A stretch of 64,000 bases of DNA from Ligula intestinalis (GCA_036362985.1 JAYGXS010000003.1:40479091-40543090); one strand, 5' to 3'. Numbered from the stretch's first letter, positions 1-13,268 are shown. The notes: a model not told the origin generated them from the sequence alone. Made by a program: numbers and translations.

Positions 1-52
1 TAGTGTCCCAGCGATCGAGTTGTCTTCTACTTACCGATTACTCCCTGGGACT
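1..52 (+). repeat. PLE terminal-repeat tail
   Basis: The sequence from GTCCCAGCGATCGAG to CCTGGGACTCGC closely matches the stretch just after the hammerhead-like motif in the PLE end at 18441-18490, so the window opens in the tail of a Penelope-like terminal repeat. Bases 53-320 hold nothing I recognise; from about 360 the sequence is homologous to the 5' flank of gene copy 2 (41750-42178). Confidence 0.5.
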
Positions 53-760
53 CGCATGTTTGCTTGCATTGGATATCGAGTTATCCACCTCAGACTATAC
101 AGAAAACTTGAGTGGAGCTGCGCTCTATTACAGTTTCGGAGCAGAACCGTGATGCTGGTGTAATGGTCTACATGGCGGAAAAGGATATCCACATACTGGC
201 ATCCATTATGCGATACAATACTTGCGACTTAGAGTTATCACCCCAAATAGAGCTTTATCAGGACGTACTGAAGAATACTTATGGAGGTAATATTCCGGAA
301 TGTTCGAATAAGCAGTCTGTGCTTTCACTACTTGAATGAAAATAGTCAGCCGAATGCTATTTTTCTCTGAATTTGGCATTCAAATAGTTTCCTGGCATTT
401 TGGGCCCATTTCTCCTAAAATCGCAGTCGTAAGAACAATGATTGAACCCTGCGGTTTATTAAAACTGAGACAACTACCGCACCGATTCCTGAACGTCGGT
501 GCGCAAAATTGTCTATGACGTACAGTTATCGCTGTCATCCTCAGAAGACGTACTGTCTCAAATGTGTTTACACGCTGCTCGTTCTAAGCTGCCGTCAGAC
601 GGAGTTATGGCTGTAGGTTATCTGACGATGGTTCACGGGCAGCCAATAAACATCATACATACCAACAGTCAGTGCGAAGTTACGGCGCGGTGTGTGTGTG
701 CGCGCTTGTGGCTAAAGAACCACTTAATTGGCTGTCAGGCTTAAACTTAAATAGCACTTT

Positions 761-772
761 AATGATTTGCAG
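761..772 (+). promoter_or_regulatory. Conserved 3' splice acceptor just upstream of the HHAT-like start codon (copy 1)
   Basis: AATGATTTGCAG ends at 772, 23 nt before the ATG at 796, and the following TTTCAAACTGCACCG is shared with copy 2. It could accept a 5'-UTR intron or a trans-spliced leader; flatworms use spliced leaders. It is not known whether it is used. Confidence 0.4.
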
Positions 773-795
773 TTTCAAACTGCACCGTCCCATCA

Positions 796-3700
796 ATGCA
801 GAAACGTGACAAAATGAAAGTTCCACTGGCAATACCGAGCTTTGGAGTCCGTGTCTGTGCTGCCGTCCATACTGTCATCATTTCATGGCTTATTTATTAC
901 CTACTAGTTGAAGGTAAACTGTTCACTTTGGGACCATATTTTACTTCAATATTCGAAACTCACAGAGGTTACAGACTGCCACAGTTTAACTAACACAGAA
1001 GAGTCTGTACTCTTCGGTTTCAGTGTATGCCTTTTGAAACGCTTATAACGTATATTTAGCAAACTAGTATCAGTGACTATGCGGACTTGGAAATATTCTT
1101 GAAGACAGGGCAGTACGCCTGTGTGCTGGTCATCTTTTGTCTTGTAGCAAATATATTAAACCTTCCGAAAGTATGTCAAACTGTCAAATGAAGCCTAACG
1201 ACTTTTCCTGTACAGAAATTTCTTCTTCTTGACACCGTTTCCGTGCTTCTGATCTGGCGCATTCATGGATGGGAATTTACAATCGTTATCATTGCCATTT
1301 CTATAGCTTTCTCAGTCGTTGGAGCTTATATTGGAAGAAGTCCTCTTTTTATGTTGTTTGTGGGGATACTGGTGCTTGGATACATTCAAGAAGCCCTCAG
1401 ATTCTGTCTGCCACAGGTAAATTATTACAAATTTGTTTTAATTGGTGTTTTTTATTTATTTTATTTTATTTTATTTATTTGATCACCCGTACGAGGTGGC
1501 TATAATCGACAGCAGTATATGTGGCGCTTTCAATGCAAACTTAAATTTCCTTCTTTATGGTGAAGTCCGTTGTTTTCAGCTAGCCAAAGCAGTTGTTAGC
1601 ATTTGAGCAAGAAATTAGACTTTTTTGCTAAATAGTGACAAGACAAAGGTAAAAGTTCTTAGTTCAGCAGACAGCTAACGAAAATCAGCACTTCAAGCAA
1701 ATTGGTCATCTTATCTAGATTATATTTTCGATCCAAAATCTTGCTTAAGTGAAGTTGGATATCCTTTTTGGTGCAAGATAGCCCACATATCTCTTCGCAT
1801 ACGACAGTGCTCCAGTTTTCAAAAGGACTTCATTCCGGCCGCCTGCAAACCCAGTAATATAGCATCTATCAACTCAGTTGTATGCATTTTCTCGTTGATT
1901 TACGGTGTCCGTCTACATTCAAATACAGTTTTTACAAAAAAGCATTTAAAAAATATTAACCATTTATTCATTTGTTAATAAATTAAACGTAACTTAAAAC
2001 TAAGAGTTGATAAAGAGGTAGGCTTACATTTGGTAAAAACCTTCGCAGTTTCCGTATAATGGTGAAGCTCACTGACTTTACATTTGCATGTAGTGTATCT
2101 AAAATGCATATTTTATCACCAGCGCAAAACTCATATATTTCTCGGGGCATTTATGATGGATACTTGGATGTTTTTTAATCTTTTTCAGTTGTTGTGAAAA
2201 ACAATGTTTTTCTTTCGACGCGGTATCGATATAAATATCGATATCACGATTTGCGAATGGATATTCCACGCTTTAAAGAAAACTCATATCAAATTTAATT
2301 TTTGTCGGAACTAAGTATCCGATTTTTGTCAGCAAACTTTAAACAATCCTTAATTTCCGAAGAAGAAGATGCGATCACTGGAACAAGGACTTTATTTTCC
2401 TGACGCTTCGGATTCCGTCGGGAATCCTTAGTCATAGGTAATCGTAAACAGGTCTGAGACATGCGCAGATAGGGGGTGATACATGCACAGATTGCACGGT
2501 ATTTATAGTTCACAGCGGTCACCCACATGTGTACTATAATTGTCCGTTCCTGTAGCCACCACTGGAGGTCTTAATTGAGCAATCACCGGACCAATTAAGA
2601 CCTCCAGTGGTGGCTACAGGAACGGACAATTATAGTACNNNNNNNNNNNNNNNNNNNNNNNNNNNNNNNNNNNNNNNNNNNNNNNNNNNNNNNNNNNNNN
2701 NNNNNNNNNNNNNNNNNNNNNNNNNNNNNNNNNNNNNNTATCTGCGCATGTCTCAGACCTGTTTACGATTACCTATGACTAAGGATTCCCGACGGAATCC
2801 GAAACGTCAGGAAAATAAAGTCCTTGTTCCAGTGATCGCATCTTCTTCTTCGGAACTGCTGCCTGGAACTCGTATATTCTCCTCTATTGGCAATCCTTAA
2901 TTTTTTGTCAGATGCGTGCGTGAAAATATCTGTTTGTGTTAAAAACATATCTCAATTTAAAATAGTCTGTAATACAAATGGGAAAAGTCATGTGACATAT
3001 TCGCCGATTGTGTTTAGAGCTGGGGATTTGCAGGCGTTCTAAAGAAAACTAGTTGGAAAGATAGCAGCATTTTATTCTTAAAATTTATGTGGTAGATGCA
3101 CCAGAAAAATGCATAGTACAGTCTTGTGCCATTAAAGTGAAAGCAAAACCTTTACGCTTCAAACACGTTTGATTGCATGCGATTACTGACCTTTCCAATT
3201 TCACATTTTCTTAAGTCAGTCAACACGTATCTGGTACCAAACATGCTTCGTATATTCAAAAATCAAAGCGAAGCAGCAGATTTCTAAAAAGAGGGAAACC
3301 AAATACTAAAGAGTCATAACAATTAATATATCCAAATGTGAATTATCTGGGTTAAAATATGCGTTAAGCTCTCCTTTTCAAGCGTTTTATTGCTATCAGT
3401 ATAACATTAATGTGTTGGAACTATGATTTATAATGCTATTCTGCAGTAAGAAGTAACCAGAAGATCAGCCTTGACAAGCAGTACTTTATTCTACTTTGTT
3501 TCAAAAAGCTAATAGTTTAGGCGATAAGGGTGCATTTTACTCTTAAAACAAATTGTTAAGACAGCCACTACAACTCTTGGTAGAAATATTTCCACAATGA
3601 TCGCAAGATAAGAAAGTTGGCCAAACCCGTAGCAGCCCCCGTTTAAATGGTTTAATTTTACTTCTTTTTCTCTATCCGGCTAATCTTGCAGGATTTCGTA

Positions 3701-6700
3701 TTTCGAATATTCGCTGTGCGGATTTCCTATCCAGGCTTCTACGCTAGTGTAGTTCGAGCCATCATTTTGGGCATCGAACACGCCCAAATGCGATTGGTGT
3801 CTCCGGCAGATATCTTCCGCAATTCCATCGGATATACCGTCATGTCGCCAGTCTGTATGCCTGCCTCTTTTGTGCTTTTTCAAGACTGGATGAAGTGGAG
3901 AGAGGGCACAAGTAAGGTGGGTTTCTATCCTGAAAATCCTTCGAATTACCTAAGAAAGATTGATGGTTTTTCGCTTCAAGTTTAAATTGTTGATTTCACA
4001 TAGTTTATACCAGCGGGTTTGTGAAAACAGTCTTCTAAACGTTAATAATTTGCTACAAGTTTTCATGACTTTGCTTTAATGAGTGAAATAGTTGCCTTCA
4101 TTTAATGGTATTGCTTCGTGCTTTTGTCATGGTATGTAAATTAGAAGATTTATGAATGTGTACTCTCAGTCTCTTTTGCAAATACGTTCAAAAGGTTAAT
4201 GGATACATCATATAGTCCTTGGTTGAGGATACTTGGTGGGTATACAAATATAACCGCTTACAAATTGAAATCCTTAAATTTTGTTTCAAATTTTTTTTGA
4301 ATACACAGATAGAGTTCGTTAAAACTGAGTAAAGGTAGGAAAAGGGCAATAAAAAAGGAAAACATGAATGTTTTTAGGCCAATGTTCTTTAGTATGGACA
4401 CGTTGTGGTGTATTTACGAATATTCTATTGTTCTACATCAAATACAAACCTCCGTTTTAAGTTTCCCAACATAATATGGAAAGCAAATGATGCTCAAATT
4501 CGATTGATCCGCTGATTGCAGGCGAATATATTAATTAGTTTTACAAAGGCAGAGTTTAATCATTTAAGTCAGATACCGCATATATTATCCCTATATAGTA
4601 AAGCTGTTGTCTTAATAAGTCACTACCTTATTAAAAGATTACGCTTTAAGTACGAACGCAAGCTGGAGGCGTGCTGTGGAATAGTTAGAGATAAATGGTA
4701 ATTTAACCAGTTTAGCTTGCCAATAACAAAAAGCAAGCATAACTCCTGCATTAGTCGGTAGTAGATTTGGTATAAAATCCTCTAAAGTATTCGTTGGTTT
4801 TCCCACTTACAAAAAACAGAACCGTATTTGAGAAATCCTTCACGGGCCACAAGGTTGATGTATCTACCATCTTTTGCGTTATAATTAATAATAAGTGTTC
4901 ATCCTATCTTGTTTATATTGCCACGTAAAGTGTATAATTAGTGTATTTCACGATGTTCTCATTAAAAACCTTTTTACAATGTGCTTCCTTAGCACGACTA
5001 GTAGTTAAACAGAAAAAAATGCATTCTAGATCGGTTGCCGATGGTGGTCAGGGGATACTGATGCAAGACTGTTAAGTCTTATCTAGCCTTCCTTCTGCTT
5101 ATCATAATAATGACTACCATGTTTGACTAGAAGCACAGGTACGCACGAACTCGATGCATTCGCTTCAAAGACGACGTCTACGTGTTGGCTCATAAGTACT
5201 TCATCGTCAGTGCTTTACCAATTGCCATGGTTCTTAACTTCAAATTTAGTACTTGACACTAAACGTTTAGCCTGTTTCTGCACATAACCGGAATGAGCAG
5301 GTAAGCAAACTCTAAGCGCCCAATTTCTTTGATAATTATACATTATCGTAAGGCGTTTTTTCGGTCGTCATTGGCAATTTTTAAAACCGTTTTTATCATA
5401 TTATTGTATATTATAGAACTCGATACGGTGTATGCAAGGATGACCATTGTTGGTATTATAAAAACGGTGTAAGTAACTTTTTAATGCGCAGTCATATTAA
5501 GCAGTGAAAAACACGTTGATTCCGGGAAATGTTTTATTTATATTTGGAACCAATGCCGCTCCTCATATGGAGCACTAACTTTCCGAAGCAACCTTTTTTT
5601 AACCCTGCCGATCCTAGCTTTATGTCTTCAGTCACTAATAGCTATGTAGGAATAGTATATTTTTATTGAACGGGTTGTTAAATTCATGTGTATTAGACGT
5701 AGGCTGAAAGGTGTGGACTCAAAATGCCGTTATTCTTAAGAAGCTGCAAAAGTATTTAAGGCATGCAACGACTACTAATTTTTAGATTTATAGCATAATA
5801 ATCTAGCGAAGATGCTATGGATACTACCTATGCTGCAAATTTTTGCAATGTTTATATAATTCGTGCTTGCATTCTTTTTGAATTTAAGTTTACTGTTAGG
5901 AACCGTCATCATTTGGAAGAGCAACCTCCCACAAATAAAGGAGAATCTGTAAGACGCACAGTGAGCATTCGCAGGATTTTGTTTACTGTCCTCCGCCTGG
6001 GATTCTGGACACTGGTCTTAAAGTACGGCCTTGGATCAATTGACTTCATAAGACAAACGTGTGGGCCTGTTCGCAGAATCTCCCGAGGCCTCAACGTTTG
6101 CCAGCTAGACGGTTTTCTCATATACTTCATCGCTTTCCTCAATGTTGGAAAATTCAGTCTCTTCTATGTAGTCTTTTATGGCTACGGCAGGATAATTAGC
6201 GATGTTCAACAGTTTACGCTGTCTCCACTTTTTGAAAAGGACATCAGACGCCTCGTTGTCGAACAGCGTGACACTCAAGTGCTTAAATCCATACAAGCTT
6301 GTAGTCTTGGAGAAAAACTTCTATGTTCAGAGGTAACAATGAATTGCTTCATGCCGGACGGTCCAAGTTGTCTGTTGGGAACCCTACAAAGCTCAGAAGT
6401 GTGGAGGTAAATGTGGAATACTCTACAAAATTATAGACTTGAAGTTTTTGTCCTAGTATGACGGGATGGGGAGGGTTACAACTTAAGCAATTGAATTTCG
6501 TTTCCTTAAATGCCTTCACTATAATTTCTGTTACGTGATGACAGCGTTTTCTGAAATATTCAGTTTATTTCCTTGCTCCAGAAAATAAGTTAAGACTGCC
6601 ACCTGAGAAACCACATGCATGCCTCCAACACAAATCGTTAATTAGTATAATCCATGGGTAGAAGATCTCTACATTTTTATTTCTGTTGCTAGCGCCTATT

Positions 6701-9700
6701 TTAAAATGTTAACATTAACAAGCAAGCCTTGTTCAATCGGCTCCCAAACTGCTTTGTAAAATTTAATTTATCGACTTTTTAAAGGGCTTTGCACTGTTAT
6801 ATGACCGCATCGATTAAATATTGTGTGCCACACACCTACAAATTTTAGAATGAGATGCTTTACAGTTTTGTCGTATCTAATGTTTTTTCTATCGTGTCAA
6901 CCATTATCATGACTGACTGCCGAATTTGCCTGCAGTTTCAATTTTTATGCGAGCTTTTTAGCAAACCTGCTTAAAACGTGAGAACGAGAGTACCTTCCGA
7001 AAACTTTGATAGGCGTTATGCATACTCAAGCTACATTTCAGCAAACACAAAGTCTAATATACGTCTTATTTCGTCGTAGAAGTTAACCATTGTTATTACT
7101 GTTCATTCCCTGGAATAAAGACAAGGGCAGCGTAAAACTAAATGTTTTGGGTGCAGAACATTTAAAGAGATAAAATTAAATTTTATACACCTTTGCGTTT
7201 TCCATCTACCAACTTCTCCTTCCTGTTTTAGGACCTTCGACAGGGGTCTCTATATCGTAATGAAACAGTAAGCCTGCACAATATTTATATAATTTAAAGC
7301 AATTTGTACTACTTATTTTGGAAGTGGTATCCATTTCGCCTCAGGTTTTGGACACTGTGTTCGTACTTGTTATATTAGCTTCGAAACGGTAATGATGTTT
7401 CCATTAATTCGTTCGCTTTATTCCCGCACAACACGTCTGATTCTCCGTACGCTGCTCTAATGTGACATTAGTCCGTCAGTGAAGCAAGGATTTCTTATGT
7501 AAGCACGTAGTTATAAGGAAAAAAAAATAATATTGATTAGAACTGAAAACTGCCTCCATTTTTCAGAAATGCGGAAGTGTTTGTGATAGGAAACTGAAGT
7601 AAATACTCCTGTATTATAGGCTGTAGGTTGCTTCTTTCTAGAAAGCTTCAACAAAATCCAATAAAATTTGGGAATTAGGACACCTTTACGTCTCGCAGAA
7701 CCTACGATTATGTAGCTACGGAAACATTCAGACAGAATTTTTATGATAAAAATACGTAGCTTTTTTAAATTTTTGTAAGTGCAGTCTAAGCAAAAAGAAT
7801 CAATAAAGAAAACGTTGCTCTCTCAACAATCTAACGCATTTTCATACATACATTTGGTTAGTGTATCTTGCGATATGTTGGTTATGAGGCCTGTTTCTCC
7901 GAAATATTTATCTTTGATTAAGCAATTAAGTATTCATCCAGTATGCTGTAGACTATCAGTGGAACATCTCTTATTAAGGTAACGTTCCTCAGAGAAAGTA
8001 TAGTCAACATCGCAATGAAGCGGTCAGCTTTCAAAATCATTCTCTAGTGATATATCGCAGTTCGTTTTATTAGGATTTTCAAGAAGAATTTTTATGTAAC
8101 TCAAAGCTCCATTTAACTTTGGCGTTGTTAATTCCGTAGATTTGGATGCTGTATGTTAGGTAAACCAAACAAATCACTTAAAAAACAATCATACGGAGAC
8201 AGGTACAATTTTTATAAACCAAATCAAAAGAACCAGTATTAAATACTACTCACAGCGTTACTTATTGAATTCTCCATTAGTTACCAAATATGTGCGAGGG
8301 CTTCTGAGTATCCTGCTTAATTAACTTGGAAATATTTAAATGACTTTTCGCGGTTATTTTTAAATTATATTCCCTAAATTAAAAATTTCGTAATATACAA
8401 AATGGGCATTGTTGCAACCCTATTTGCATCCAGATATAATCGAATTTTTTTCCAGTTCACCTATATCTTCATTGTTTTCTCAGTAATTCCAGCTTAATTA
8501 AATATTTTTTGTTTAATGCGCGGTGCTTTTGGAACGTCATTGGGTTTGAATGCTAAAAACAGTGCAAAATTATTTTTATTGATATTTTGTGAACTCTGCG
8601 TTCCACAAAGCAAGCATTCACAAACATATAGCAAAATAATTTCCCGCAGACTTCTTCCAAAAAGTGTCCACGAATTTGTTTTCAATCCCGATGAGCTTGC
8701 AAATATACCTTCATTCCTTTTCAGCTACATTTATATTCCATGGCGAAAGTTACTTGCATCAGTAATTCCGGCAACCTCCGTTATCTTTAAAGAGCTGGGC
8801 GCTCTCAGCGGTGCAATTCTTACATTTGCCTTTGTGCTGACGTTTCACTCTTGGAACAAGGGAAATCGTGGGTTTTGATGGTGTATTTTGCCTCAATTCG
8901 CTGTTTAATGAAGTTCTATCCTTTTGTGGTCTATAACAGAAATGTTTTGGAACATTAGCTCGTTGGATTGAGTAAACGCACTAAAATATCTTCAACTGTT
9001 GAACATTTGTCAAGGAGGTTATTGTTCCAAATCTACTTTGTAGCGTTTAAATTCGGTCTGCGGCGAAGGTTTTCTTTTGCTGGTTATTGCAAGCCAGCTG
9101 ACAGAACTCATGCAACATATTTGTGAAAAGAACCTACAGTTAAATCAAATAAAACCTGCTTCTTCGTGGAAGACGTTCTAAGCAAGTTTTGAAAGTTTCA
9201 GAAATTAAGCAACCAGGTATTATGTAATCTTAAATATTGTGAAAGATTTCAGTGTGTATAGGAGCTTATAAAAAGCAAACATTGAGCAATAAATGCTAGA
9301 AGGACCACCTTACGAACAGAATGGATAGGTAGCTATGTTATACAAGAACGGGGAAAAAGGTAGTTTGTAGGACAGGAACTGATGGTACCGCGTCGGCGAT
9401 GAAAATAACTTTATGCACCCACCGCCGACGTTCAGGTATACCAGTCATATCCACAGATTTTTCCCATATTTAGCAATGCACGTCTATCTTACCCTATTCT
9501 TTATGTTCGTTTGGGTTATCACTCTTTGTTAGGTCAGGGGAGTTGCCCAGGCATTTGTTGCCGAACTTTGTGCTGAGGCTTGCATTATATGTTTGGTGAA
9601 TATGCAAATTCTGAAGGGGCCTCTAGTAATCGAAACTTATGTATGAAGAACATTAAAATTTAGCTGTCCTTCTCTGCTAAATAAGCCATTCGGTTCCTGC

Positions 9701-12700
9701 TTTTTGCACGTAATTGGCTTACTGTGCGAGCCTGCTTCTTAAGGTTCTGTCAATCGAGACGAGAACACACCAAACTGCCCTAACAGTAGACCAGGTGTTG
9801 AAACATTGCCATGTTCACAGGTAAGAGCGGAACCATAAATCACAGGAACTTGCGTTCAACTCTCAGGATTTTGGACTGGGATGTTAAATATGCCTTAAAT
9901 GGTAGACTCCATCCATATTCACTAAGTACTGCATCTGTTGGCAGGTGTCGAAGTATATATCCAAATGAGCATTGTTCAATAGAGCATTTTCATTGAAATT
10001 ATGCATATTTGCTCCCCTTCTGATTGATACCGTGAACACTTGTCCCTATTGAAAGAACGGCGATAATACACGTGCGTCACACAATAAGCGTATGCCTTGA
10101 AGTTCAAGTGTGCAATGGCTTTACCTTGCAGTCAAATGAATATTCCTCACTGCATTTACTCGCCTAATCGAAACGCATCTATTAACATTGCATTCCATCT
10201 TCTTTTAACATAGGCGTTTGGGTCTGTTCATCATTCCTACTTTGGTCTGTGGAACGTTTCGCTGCCAAATATTACAAGTCAATGAGGGTTGAGGAGAAAC
10301 TCGTAAGTTCAAGCTGCTTACAGAAATAAAATGATGAAAGATCAGCTATGAGTTCTCGGTGGTCTAATTCTAAAGGGGAAAAATGCAAAGACTGCCATTT
10401 AAAGCACGGCTTTAATAGTTTTTGTACCGTTTGGCACGATAATAAATATTCCTACTTCAAGTAACCTTTAATTTTGCATTCAGTTCCAGGGATTAACTAT
10501 TCTACGTTCTAATCACGGTACAGGCATTTGAAGTTTTATAAATTAAGACACTTATTCAGCTATCTTCTGCCCTTCTAATATGGGATTACGACAGAATACG
10601 TTTGATCATAACTTTTCCGTGTGGGAAATCTCAACTTATTTATATGTCGAAGAATGCAGCACGCTGTCTGGGTTTATCGGTTAAGGTGATCAGTGGAAAT
10701 GTTTTCCGTGAGGTTTTTAGTAATAATACTTCGTTATGGTTTCTTTGTAACTGAAACTAATTGCATTTTTGTGGTTAATATAACGAAGACAGTTTTAAAG
10801 CTTTTTTAAAAAATGTGGGCTACGTTTTGACTACGAAAGTGGATAAATCGTAACATATTGGATTATATCTGACCAGCCATTTTACCTACAACTTAATGGC
10901 CACGGAAACCGCCGGTGTTGAACCCAAGGCGACGGACTTCAAAGGTGAAAACAGCCCTAATTAGTAAGCTCCAAGGTCATCTCGTTTGCTGCATCATTCA
11001 TTCAGAGATACGCTTTTCGAACCCTGAAGTAGTTATCAAGCCAACCCTCTTTCTACTTCGGTAACATGATGGGCTATAGTGTCAGAACGGGTAAAAACCA
11101 ATCGTGAGCTTTGGGTCGTGCAAAGCAGTTTTGAATACATATTCCATAGTTGACAATGTGGATTACAAGTATACTTCATGCTTATCGCGATTGTATGCGC
11201 TGCAATATAATTTGACACAAGCGTCCTTTTATATTTAGGCATGCTTTGGTCATTAATCATATTTAACGTTATTTGCACAAGTATAAAACGGTTTGTCCCT
11301 TGTTTTAGACACCTATACCCTTAACAACTCCATCACTATTGTGTCCGTTTATCATTGTTCTTGGTAAACATTTATTCAGATTTCGCTCTTGTCGGCAGAG
11401 TGGGAACGCAGGATTCGATGTTTGGGATATGGAGTTCTACAAACACTCAACATCCTTGCTTTTATGTTTTTCCTGACCAATTATGAGGCCGGCTACTGGC
11501 TTGCAAAGTTTGTGCTGACCAATTGGCGTAAGTTCAAACTGGTTTTCTCTAAATCAAGTTTCTTTTTGAGCATCATCAATGTTTCATCGCAAGTATTACT
11601 CTGTTCATAAAAAGGCGGTGGAAATCTCCAAGAAAGCCTTACCATTTTCCATCAGTTCAACCCCATCTGAAACGGAACGCAACTGAGGGTGCATCTTCCT
11701 CTGATAAAATACGTACTTAATAACGCTATAAAAACTCATGACACTACTAGCAAGGTTGTATGATAAAACACTGCCAGATTTCTGAAAACTTAAATAAACT
11801 GTTGTTATCAATTGCAGTATAATTTGAAGAAATAGCTTCTCCAGTACTTTCTGGAGATGCTTCCTGAGCCATCATTCATAGGTTGAAGGCTAATTTCTAA
11901 TTAAATATCAAAAAGGCAAGTTTAACGCATTAAAGGCACATGAGCTACCTTCAAAGCCTGAAATAACAATTTTAGCATTTTTTATTAACTAATCATGAAA
12001 CAAAATTTAATTAGCAACGTTCGGCTTACCATAGAAAAATCTCCTTTGACAGTACGATACAGAGATTTATCATATCTAATTGTTACTTCCCAGCTTTCAG
12101 GGACCTAATTGTTTATTCCTATTACTACACTAAATTTTTTCTATATTGTGCTTATAATTACGTTTGAAATTGGTCGAAATATCTCCTCGTTTATCAAATG
12201 CTAATCTTTTCCCCTTCATCTGCCACTTTTTCAGTGTGAGCTCAAGTACGGCTAGGGATGGTAGGCACAACAAGTAAAAAAAGAGAACACTGACCACCAT
12301 GGTAGGCTTGCCACCTGCCGTGTTGGAAATTTGCTACATCACGAATAAGTCAGTAAAAGTCACGTATTTGTGAGAGCATCGCCAGGTCTCAGAAAGATCG
12401 AAAGTGGGCAGCAAACCTGAAGTCACCAGGCATGTTTCAAATATTTGCAAACAAATTATCGAACTTAGTTGCGAAACAATCGAGCTCTAAACGACCTAGA
12501 ACAAGTAGGATTCTCAACTCATTAATTTTAAAATAGAAAATATCGTCGCTCATTAGAGTGAGCTTAAATGGAGCCAAGTGTCTTAACGGTGCCGCTTACA
12601 GCTTAGCTCGCAATGCTTTGAAGGTAGCTAACTATCCTGAATAATATATTTCAATCATAATGCATACATGGTTCAGCATATATGGGTATAATACTGTGAA

Positions 12701-13268
12701 GAAAATATTGTCGGCTCTCTTCAATGGCATAGCGGGCCAGAGAACATCCACCAGTTTGCTGAAAAAAAATTCTTCCTATTAAGGTGCAAAAAGTTAATTT
12801 TCGATTATCTGTGACAATTACTAAAAAGACAGTTTTGTGGTTTATTCAAACTAGATGCATTTGGCATTCGCCTGCCTGAATGGAATGCTGCCCCTTCAAA
12901 TTTCAATAGGTTATGCTGATACAATTCACAGGTTTGAGCATCAAAATACCCAAGTGTGCAGAGGAAGCTCATTTATCCTGACTCTGCACAAACTAACCCC
13001 TATGTTATTATTTTTTTCCTATAAGGGAAGGAATAAGAACAAAACACCCCTCGGTGGTTTTTCACTTCGACTGTCTTAAACAAGCAAATTAATTTGGTCT
13101 GCTCTTTAGTATCGATGAATGCTACTTGACTCAGCAAACGCATTTTTTTCTACCTTGATAGTTGTCCTTCTTGAGTGCTGGGCCTTCCTTTATTGCAATT
13201 CACGGATTTCTCTACAAGCCCGCACATGGGCTTCTCAAGCGATGGAGGAGGGCAGTAAAGACAAATGA
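796..13268 (+). CDS. HHAT: Hedgehog acyltransferase-like MBOAT enzyme, copy 1 (11 exons)
   Basis: Spliced exons: 796-913, 999-1024, 1060-1170, 1216-1416, 3692-3916, 5889-6406, 7232-7267, 8725-8867, 10214-10302, 11380-11527, 13162-13268. All introns are GT-AG and the exons join in frame into 573 codons ending in TGA at 13266-13268. HHAT enzymes are multi-pass ER/Golgi MBOAT proteins that N-palmitoylate Hedgehog ligands. The likeness is spread along the protein: a hydrophobic N-terminus, a conserved SIGYTVMSPV segment, a WRTFDRGLY motif (Asp ~403) matching WRYFDVGLHNW of vertebrate HHAT, then YIYIPWRK, FAFVLTFH with the presumed catalytic His ~453, and FLYC near the C-terminus. It is longer than vertebrate HHAT (493 aa), mostly in exon 6. 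The exon 11 acceptor was chosen for its pyrimidine tract; a CAG at 13132-13134 is the alternative. Family assignment is by remembered motifs, not a search. Confidence 0.8.
999..1024 (+). CDS. HHAT: 26-nt mini-exon (exon 2) of HHAT-like copy 1
   Basis: This exon is required to join exon 1 (ends in phase 1 at 913) to exon 3 (starts in phase 0 at 1060); direct splicing would hit a stop at once. It is preceded by ACAG and followed by the donor GTATGC, and adds EESVLFGFS. Copy 2 has a 26-nt exon at the same place coding EESVVLGFS. The added residues line up with the DTLFGG region of vertebrate HHAT. Flanking introns are 85 nt (914-998) and 35 nt (1025-1059). Confidence 0.7.
1449..1481 (+). repeat. 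Low-complexity TTTTA-rich tract
   Basis: T-rich TTTTATTTATTT-type repeat directly after the exon 4 donor of gene copy 1. The homologous place in copy 2 has only a short version. Simple-sequence expansion with no sign of function. Confidence 0.6.
2355..2856. mobile_element. Palindromic pair of PLE terminal repeats in intron 4 of copy 1
   Basis: Left arm 2355-2577 and right arm 2592-2856 are inverted copies around a 14-base centre; they look identical or nearly so wherever both are sequenced. Each arm carries the PLE-type end: GGATTCC / GGAATCC hairpin, CCGAAACGTCAGG (GCGTCAGG in the left arm), AAATAAAG, and a GATCGCATCTTC tail. No RT or endonuclease coding is left. The right arm is interrupted by the N-run 2639-2738. 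The left arm predicts that about 59 real bases are missing there. Confidence 0.7.
2639..2738. other. Assembly gap (100 N)
   Basis: Placeholder-sized run of N inside the right arm of the PLE palindrome. If the palindrome is symmetrical the missing sequence is the complement of 2472-2530. Confidence 0.95.
3917..5888 (+). other. Intron 5 of HHAT-like copy 1, no recognised feature
   Basis: AT-rich sequence between the exon 5 donor (GTGGGT) and an unusual AAG acceptor for exon 6 (copy 2 has TTTCAG). I see no repeat or coding signal in it. Confidence 0.6.
8868..13161 (+). other. Introns 8-10 of HHAT-like copy 1
   Basis: Introns 8868-10213, 10303-11379 and 11528-13161 are AT-rich, with no transposon coding recognised. 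The part around 9540-9660 (shared ATTTGTTGCC, ATATGCAAATT) is homologous to 63140-63250 in copy 2. Confidence 0.6.

Noticed and set aside
913..1059. Direct splice from exon 1 to the 1060 exon
   Set aside because: The phases disagree (phase 1 donor, phase 0 acceptor) and the join would read a TAG within two codons; the 26-nt mini-exon resolves this in both copies.
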